A DNA stretch of 64,000 nucleotides from positions 84,845,501 to 84,909,500 of the forward strand of contig CM027378.1 in assembly GCA_015680905.1 (NCBI GenBank), read 5' to 3'. Positions within the stretch are counted from its first letter, which is position 1; each line of letters begins with the position of its first letter. The notes under the pieces were generated by a model that was not told the DNA's origin, ran no database searches, and saw nothing but the letters and a program-made list of their open reading frames with translations. A program made the translations under genes and the position numbers. Source of the stretch: Coptis chinensis (taxonomy: Eukaryota; Streptophyta; Magnoliopsida; Ranunculales; Ranunculaceae). This document shows positions 58,301 through 64,000 of this stretch, in pieces.

Positions 58301-59702
58301 CCCTTGCAAATGGGTTTTCAGAAACAAGTATCGATCTGACGGTACTCTTGAGCGTCCTAAAGCACGATTAGTTGCTAAGGGCTTTACTCAGATTCATGGG
58401 CTAGATTACCATGATACTTTCGCACCAGTTGCCAAATTGGTCACCGTTCGTGTTTTACTATCTATTGCAGCTGTTAAACGTTGGTCTCTACACCAACTTG
58501 ATGTTAACAATGCTTTTCTACAAGGTGATCTACATGAAGAGGTTTATATGACACTTCCACCGTTTTGCTTTCGAAGGGGACACTTTCGTGTTTGTAAGCT
58601 CAACAAATCAATTTATGGTTTGAAACAAGCTTCTCGCCAATGGTTTGCCAAGTTCTCTTCTACACTACTTGCTGCAAGCTTTTCTCAATCCAAGTCTGAT
58701 TATTCTCTTTTCATTTATCATAAAGGCAGTTCTTCAATTTTTCTTCTCGTCTATGTGGACGATATTATTATCACTGGCAATGATGAATATGCTATTAAAC
58801 AATTCAAACAATTTCTCGAAGCAAAGTTTTACATCAAAGACTTGGGGAAATTGAAATATTTCCTTGGCATTGAGGTAGCTCACTCACATAAGGGCCTTTT
58901 CATCTCTCAAAGGAAATATATTTTAGACATTCTCAAAGATACCGGTTTTCTTGGTGGACGGGTTGCTGATTTTCCTATGGAGCAGAAACTCAGATTATCT
59001 AAAGAGAGTGGTACATTGCTTCCTGACCCGACTACATATCGCCGCTTAGTGGGCGCCTTTATTTATCTAACGGTGACCCGGATATTAATTATTGAGGTTA
59101 ACATTCTAAGCCGTTTATGCAATCCCCTCGACTACGATCTTGATGCGCCACCGAAAGTGATTCGCTATTTGAAAGGCTCTCTTGATAAAGGGATATTTTT
59201 ATCCTCTTCTAGCAAACTTCAATTACGTGGTTACTGTGACTCTGATTGGGCAGGATGCCCAGATACTAGACGATCAACCACTGGTTATTGTACTTTTTTG
59301 GGATCTAATATTGTTTCGTGGAAAACTAAGAAACAAGTCACCATATCCCGTTCTTCTGCCGAAGCTGAGTATAGGGCTATGGCAACTCTCACTTGTGAAT
59401 TACAGTGGTTACAATACTTGTTACGTGATTTTGGAATTTCTCATCCTTCTCCCATCAGTATGTTCTGTGATAACAAAGCTGCACTGCATATTGCCAACAA
59501 CCCTGTTTTTCACGAGCGCACTAAACACATAGAACTTGATTGTCACTTCATTAGAGAGAAGATTCAGTCCAAGCTTTTAGCTCCTCAATTTATATCTTCC
59601 AGTGCTCAGCTCGCGGACGTTTTTACAAAACCATTGGGCAGAGATCAATTTGACAATTTGATTGGCAAGCTGTGCGTTCAGTCCTTGAACGCTCCACCTT
59701 GA
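55391..59702 (+). pseudogene. Copia gag-pol polyprotein, frameshifted
   Basis: One polyprotein gene in three frames. 55391-56140: gag (LSGDNYNTWIRAITMALRAK; DDLSISAYFTKLKSLWNELD). A frameshift near 56140-56155 moves the CCHC knuckle (CDHCGRDNHTIDRC) and protease (WIIDTGASNHMC, near 56420) into the second frame, to about 56610. Another shift near 56625 leads into 56679-59702: pre-integrase LWHWRLGHVSYPTL; integrase with CDIWG, VRSDNGTEF and GTPQQNGVVERKH; RT with KWVFRNKYRSDGT, LDVNNAFLQGDL and the catalytic YVDDIIITG; RNase H with CDSDWAGCPDTRRST and SRSSAEAEYRA, ending VFTKPLGRDQFD. A local compensated shift disturbs the segment near 59075-59130. Given identical LTRs, the breaks are either inherited (mobilised in trans) or assembly indels. 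Confidence 0.92.
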
Positions 59703-59709
59703 GGGGGAC

Positions 59710-59923
59710 TATTAATATATCTGTACACTCCAACAAATCAGGAAAATACTTGATAAGAGTTGGACTCTGTACTCTTTCATTCAGTTCTAGTTAGATAAGT
59801 AGAGATAGTTAGATAAGTAGAGAGAATCTCTCAAGTCAGTTGTAATCTCCTATTCCTATTTAAATACCTCGAAATCAATAAAGTAAAGATATCTTTTAGG
59901 AACTTAACCTACGTGTTTTCACA
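59710..59923 (+). repeat. 3' LTR of the copia element
   Basis: 214 bp, identical by eye to 55103-55316. Its promoter elements point toward the LRR gene 158 bp downstream, so it could drive read-through transcription. Confidence 0.95.
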
Positions 59924-60010
59924 TGGTTCTTCCCTGTTAAGACTTCATCAGTGCACTTGTACAAACAGACTTGTAAAAGTCTACTAACTGACCTGGCACT
60001 TTCCAGCAGC

Positions 60011-60018
60011 ATAAATAG
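60011..60018 (+). promoter_or_regulatory. Putative TATA box of the LRR gene
   Basis: ATAAATAG, 64 bp before the ATG at 60082, lying between the copia element and the coding region. The core promoter therefore survives, while all more distal promoter sequence was displaced by 4.8 kb. Confidence 0.4.
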
Positions 60019-60081
60019 TGCATAAGCTTCTCGCCTATCACATAGCCAAGACAGTGAAACTGCAACCGAATTCACAAGTTC

Positions 60082-61077
60082 ATGGCTTCATATCACTTGA
60101 AATTGCTGCTCCCTATTCTTGTCGTAATAGCTTTAGTGTTGATTTCCTCTTTCCATGTTAACGCTTCTTCCAGTTGTCCTAGTGAAGAAGCCAATGCACT
60201 TCTCAAATGGAAACACAGCCTCCAAGGTTCTGTACTATCTTCATGGATACTCCATCCCGGTCATGGTCAAGCTAATTCTTCCTTCCACTGCCGCAACTGG
60301 TTCGGCATTTCTTGCAACAAAGTGGGAAAGATTGTGGAGATTGACCTATGGAACATGAGTTTGGCAGGTACGCTCTATAGCTTCCCCTTCTCAAACCTTC
60401 CAAATATTTCCCATCTGAACCTTAGTTCCAATTCACTCTCTGGAACCATCCCAGTCCATATTGCTAATCTTTCCCAACTCATTTCCTTGATTTTTCATCC
60501 AATCACTTCTCAGGAGAAATACCGCAAGAAATGGGCCAATTAACAAATCTCCAAACCATATCTCTCTACCAAAACAGACTTTCTGGCTCCATTCCATCTA
60601 GTTTATGTGATTTAAAACACCTTGAACTACTAGAGATCTCTGAAAATCAAATTCATGGTTCTATTCCACTGGAAATAGGAAATTTGAGGTCTCTTATGGT
60701 CCTTGATCTTTCAGATAATTATCTCAATGGTTCAATCCCTTCTTCTATAGGTAATTTACAAAACTTAACCCATCTCGATTTCGGGTATAATAACCTTTCC
60801 GGTTCAATACCTCAAGAAGTAGCGAAAATGAAGCTGCCTACCCTTCTCCTATCTTCAAACAATTTATCTGGCTATTTACCAAAACAACTATGTGCTGGTG
60901 GATTACTTCAAATTTTCATTGCTCATTCCAATAATTTCATTGGTCCCATCCCAAAGAGCTTGAAAAACTGCAATGACTTGATAATCGTTCAACTCCAGGG
61001 AAACAAGCTCAGTGGAAACATCTCTGACTCGTTTGGCATATATCCAAAGCTTGCGTACATTGATTTCAGTGGCGAGC
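60082..61077 (+). pseudogene. LRR receptor-like kinase gene, 5' part (MIK2-like), disrupted
   Basis: The product would have been a plasma-membrane receptor kinase sensing extracellular ligands through leucine-rich repeats. Residues 1-29 form a signal peptide (LLLPILVVIALVLISSF). The N-terminal cap follows (CPSEEANALLKWKHSLQ; CRNWFGISCNKVGKIVEIDL), then about nine LRRs of the plant type (LxxLxLSxNxLSGSIP). The style matches the MDIS1-interacting receptor-like kinase 2-like family. A one-base deletion near 60487-60490 (TTGATT where TTGGATT is expected) shifts the frame into a stop at 60543; the downstream frame resumes LRRs from 60531 to 61070. The gene is then cut by the poly(A) end of a LINE at 61078. 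The remaining LRRs, membrane span and kinase are not in the window. Copia also sits in its promoter. Confidence 0.85.
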
Positions 61078-61231
61078 TTTTTTTTTTTTTTTGCTGGGTA
61101 AGTTAAATTGTATTAAAAAGAAAACAAAAAAAAGACAAAAAGTGTTTAGGGAGGCAACAGACTGCCTCTCTAAGGTCAGACTCAATCAAGCATCCATTAC
61201 TTCCATTTATAACTATGGAGTAAGGTACATT

Positions 61232-61710
61232 TCACTGGAATCTATAGAAAGTTTGGAAAGACCCTTCCCATTTGTGAATCCACTCTGATCTGCCTTCACA
61301 AACAATTCTCTCATTCTCTGTAAGGGTTGTAGCAGTCTTTGCCAAGGTGTCAGCAGTGAGATTACCTTCCCTAAAGATAGTGGTTATCTTAAGTTGATGC
61401 GTGGCAGCTGTGCAGTTCGTCCATCTTGCTTGGAGTTGCCATGGCACGTTACCACCTGTAAAAGCTTTCGAGGCAGACTTTTCTCGTCCGTTTCTACCCA
61501 AAGCCCGAGCCATCCTCTAGATATGGCGGTTTCCACCCCTTCAAGGATAGCTAAACACTCGCCCGAAACTTGTTGCGGTCCCAATACTTTTCCACATTGT
61601 CACTTTGAAGTCTCCCATATTTCCCTCAGAAGAAACACCAATACCGCGAGAACTGGATTGCCCGCCGCACCATCTCGTATTCGGTTTGATTACATCGGGT
61701 TAGGGGGATC
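61232..61710 (-). pseudogene. LINE C-terminal RNase H domain
   Basis: Frames 61384-61584 and 61232-61513 contain SGECLAILEGVETAISRG (catalytic Glu), LWVETDEKSLPRK (Asp, slightly degenerate) and IFREGNLTADTLAK (last catalytic Asp), the RVT_3 RNase H that closes many plant LINE polyproteins. The frame is broken between the two and upstream near 61600. Confidence 0.75.
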
Positions 61711-62520
61711 CAAATACATGTTTTGATCTTTGGTGCACCCTTTGCTCTAGGTTTGACATCCCAAAACTGCAGAATTGAGCATTCAAAACGAGAGTTGTAG
61801 CTATAGCTTCGGGCCAGATTTCGCGTGATCTTTACTTGAGTTCTAACATAGTACTTGCAATCTACTATATTAGGTCCCTTTTCTTCAAACAAAATCTTAT
61901 TCCTTTGTTTCCATATGCTAGCCAGCACAGCCACTATACATGCATTCCACATTTGCTTCAGTCGAGGACTCCATTCTCTGTTCGTACTCATAGCATCTTC
62001 AAGGCTCATAACTAGATTCTTCTTGAAAATTGCAGAGATCCACTGCCACAACATTTGGGAGAAGGAACAGTGCCAGAAAAGATGGTCATTTGTCTCAGTT
62101 TCATTTGTACACAAGCTACAACGAGATGCCAAATGCACACCGACTTTTCGAACTCTTTCATCAGTAGCCACCCCTTTTTGCAAAATTTTCCATACCAAAG
62201 TAGCAGGTCTCGGGTGTATATGGCAATTCCAAATAAATTTTCTCCATGTAACCGAGGGTTTTTTCGTTCTGATCTCATCATATGCCGACTTTGTAGAAAA
62301 ATTACCTTTCATGTCAGGGCACCAAACTACATAGTCATCAAAACTTGGATCGCATACGCGCAGTCAGATTCACTCCCCACATGAACACTATCCATCAGCT
62401 CTTGTAGAATATTAGGAATACTCTATCTGTTTTCTTCTAAAAGATCACACACTTTTGCTCGACATCCTTTCAGTTCTTGAGAGCTAATATTCAGTAATTG
62501 CTTGAGAGATTTGTTTCCTA
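61711..62520 (-). pseudogene. LINE zf-RVT region and linker
   Basis: The frame 61626-62312 carries STKSAYDEIRT, IHPRPATLVWKIL and CSLCTNETETNDHLFWHC, the C-x2-C...H-x4-C type zinc-binding motif of the zf-RVT domain between RT and RNase H. Frame breaks separate it from the RT part at about 62313-62521. Confidence 0.8.
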
Positions 62521-62521
62521 G

Positions 62522-64000
62522 CTAATTGTTTCTCCACAAATCTGTGTTCTTTCCATCCGCAATCACCCATTGAGATCTTGGAACCACTTCTTCCAATGCC
62601 TCCTTGATGCCAGTCCAGATAGAGGTATGCTTGTGATATGTACTCAATTCACCGTCCTTGTTAAAGTATTTAGCTCTTATAAAAATACTCAAATCACTCT
62701 CACCATCAAGAACTTCCCATGCCATTTTCATGAGCATAGCTTTGTTCATGTCTTTAAGCCTTCTTATTCCAAGCCCGCCTTCAGCAAGTGGTTTACACAC
62801 TTTGTCCCAACTCACAGTTACACCTTTTCTAGTATTAGGATCACCTGACCAAAGAAAATTTCTCATAGCTGTTTCGGCTTCCTTGATTACAGACCTAGGC
62901 CATTTGTATATGGCTATGTTGTAAATAGGAATGCTGCAAAGAACGGATTTAATTAAGATAACCCTTCCTTGGAAAGAAAGCATTTTACCCTTCCAACTGG
63001 TGAGTTTTCTCTTCATTCTATCCAGAACTGGAGTTACACATGACCTAGTTACCTTCCCCTGATGTAAAGGTATGCCAAGGTACCTCTCAGGTAAAACTCC
63101 TTCCACCATGTTCAACTCCTGTAAAACATTCTCTTTTCTCTCATCTGTGAAGCTACCAAAGAAGACCTTACTCTTTGTTTTGTTTATGTCAACCGAGGCC
63201 AACCGGGATATCTTTCTAGAACGAGTTAAGCTTTTCGATTCCTCTAATCCCACCATTTGCAAAAATGATGATGTCATCTGCAAAGAAAAGATGGCTAGGA
63301 GCTTCAACCTTTTGTATACAGGTCAGAGGCCTCAGATGCTTCATATTCCTCAAGTAATGTAAAGCCCTACTCAGTGTGTCTTCTGCAATTGCAAAGAGAA
63401 GTGGAGACAAAGGATCGCCCTGCTTTAATCCTCTTTTCATAGCAAAATATCCAACTGGGCCTCCATTCAGAAGAATTGAGATGTATGCAGAATTCACAAT
63501 TGTTTTCATCCACTTGATCCAAGTTTCAGCAAAGCCGAGTTTTTCCATTACTTGAAAAAGGAAGCTCCAATTCATGGTGTCATAAGCCTGAGTGATATCA
63601 AGCTTAAGTGCAACAGACCCTCCATATTTTTTCCTTTTCATCTCATTCATTAATTCTGAGGCTAGACAAATGCTTGCTTGTGAGTTTCTCCCTGGTACAA
63701 ACCCTGTCTGTTCTCTTGTGATGATCTTCTCAGCCATAACATTAAGTCTCAACTGAAGAAGTTGTGATTATTTTGAAAAGGAAGTTGCCCATACAGATAG
63801 GCCTGTACTGGCTAAGCTTCTTGGCTTCCTTATCCTTAGGTATCAAAGCAAGGAAGTTTGAGTTTAAACCTTTCGGTAAACTTCCTTGGATAAAGAAAGA
63901 TTGTACAGCAGCACACACATCTTGTTTGATGATACCCCAACAGCTGAAATAAAAGTGTCCCTGGAATCCATCGGGTCCGGGAGAGCTATCTGCCTTCATG
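62522..64000 (-). pseudogene. LINE reverse transcriptase, partial
   Basis: Minus strand, starting inside the RT: SSPGPDGFQGHFY, FLALIPKDKEAKKLSQYRPI, GFVPGRNSQASICL, ALKLDITQAYDTMNW (catalytic Asp), GLKQGDPLSPLLF and FFADDIIIF (catalytic FADD). The thumb and linker follow (YLGIPLHQGKV; EGGLGIRRLKDMN) to a stop at 62522. Two frame breaks (near 63742 and 63220-63300) inactivate it. The endonuclease domain should lie to the right of the window. Confidence 0.88.

Larger units (their letters stand above)
55103..59923 (+). mobile_element. Ty1/copia LTR retrotransposon with identical LTRs
   Basis: 4821 bp. Two 214-bp LTRs, 55103-55316 and 59710-59923, read as identical. The 5-bp duplication TGGTT (55098-55102 and 59924-59928) is perfect. 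PBS TGGTATCGGAGC at 55317-55328 matches the initiator-Met tRNA complement with one mismatch. The polypurine tract GAGGGGGAC is at 59701-59709. The LTRs start TATTAATATATC rather than the usual TG, in both copies. Integrase before RT makes it copia. Identical LTRs imply a very recent insertion. It lies 154 bp upstream of the start codon of the LRR gene at 60082, in the same orientation. Confidence 0.95.
61078..64000 (-). mobile_element. L1-type LINE, 3' half, inserted in the LRR gene
   Basis: A run of 15 T at 61078-61092 is the element's poly(A) tail on the minus strand, abutting the LRR coding sequence. Minus-strand order matches plant L1 LINE ORF2: reverse transcriptase (63999-62700), zinc-binding zf-RVT region (about 62312-61950) and RNase H (about 61710-61232). 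The 5' end lies beyond 64000, so its target duplication cannot be tested here. Confidence 0.9.

Overview
This is nuclear DNA of a flowering plant, most likely a eudicot. The evidence is two intron-containing nuclear genes for chloroplast proteins (a TatA/Tha4-type thylakoid translocase subunit and an NDH subunit of the PnsB5/NDH18 type), AT-rich intergenic DNA, GT-AG introns, and a dense load of plant-type transposons (Ty3/gypsy Tat and Athila, Ty1/copia, Mutator-like elements and an L1-type LINE). I cannot name the species.

Layout. 1-4398: non-coding DNA with no gene I can defend. 4399-17205: a Tat-lineage Ty3/gypsy retrotransposon on the minus strand, with paired ~530-bp LTRs, decayed gag-pol and a second RNase H. 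It also holds a satellite-like ~85-bp tandem array and, on the opposite strand between pol and the 3' LTR, what looks like a complete antisense transcription unit (TATA box, GT-AG introns, coiled-coil C-terminus, AATAAA). An Athila-type solo LTR has landed in its gag. 17206-20559: AT-rich spacer with a fold-back element and a palindromic repeat cluster. 20560-23594: TATA/THA4, two exons and a 2.6-kb intron. Part of that intron is duplicated downstream at 24185-25410. 25411-31150: AT-rich spacer with a LINE-type RNase H relic.

31153-50085: a decayed autonomous Mutator-like element (MULE) torn open by later insertions. Its transposase reading frame starts at 31761, is cut at 31871 and resumes near 43091. 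The gap holds an Athila complex of about 11.2 kb, which is structurally odd: its two LTR-plus-leader segments are inverted relative to one another around one gag-pol, and the right-hand LTR has a primer-binding site on one side and a polypurine tract on the other. A compact 1445-bp MULE with ~285-bp terminal inverted repeats and a perfect 9-bp target duplication (46875-48319) and a truncated Athila-type LTR (48766-50013) sit in the host MULE's 3' part.

51882-53553: PNSB5, five exons, apparently intact. 55103-59923: a Ty1/copia element with two 214-bp LTRs that read as identical and a perfect 5-bp target duplication, lying 154 bp upstream of the start codon of an LRR receptor-like kinase gene (60082). 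That gene is also frameshifted near 60487 and cut at 61077 by the poly(A) end of a LINE running off the right edge, so it is a multiply damaged pseudogene. The two chloroplast genes are the only intact host genes I see; both act in the thylakoid, but their proximity need not mean anything. The rest is a nested transposon graveyard with some recent activity. Exon ends are read by eye. Some single-base frameshifts could be assembly errors.
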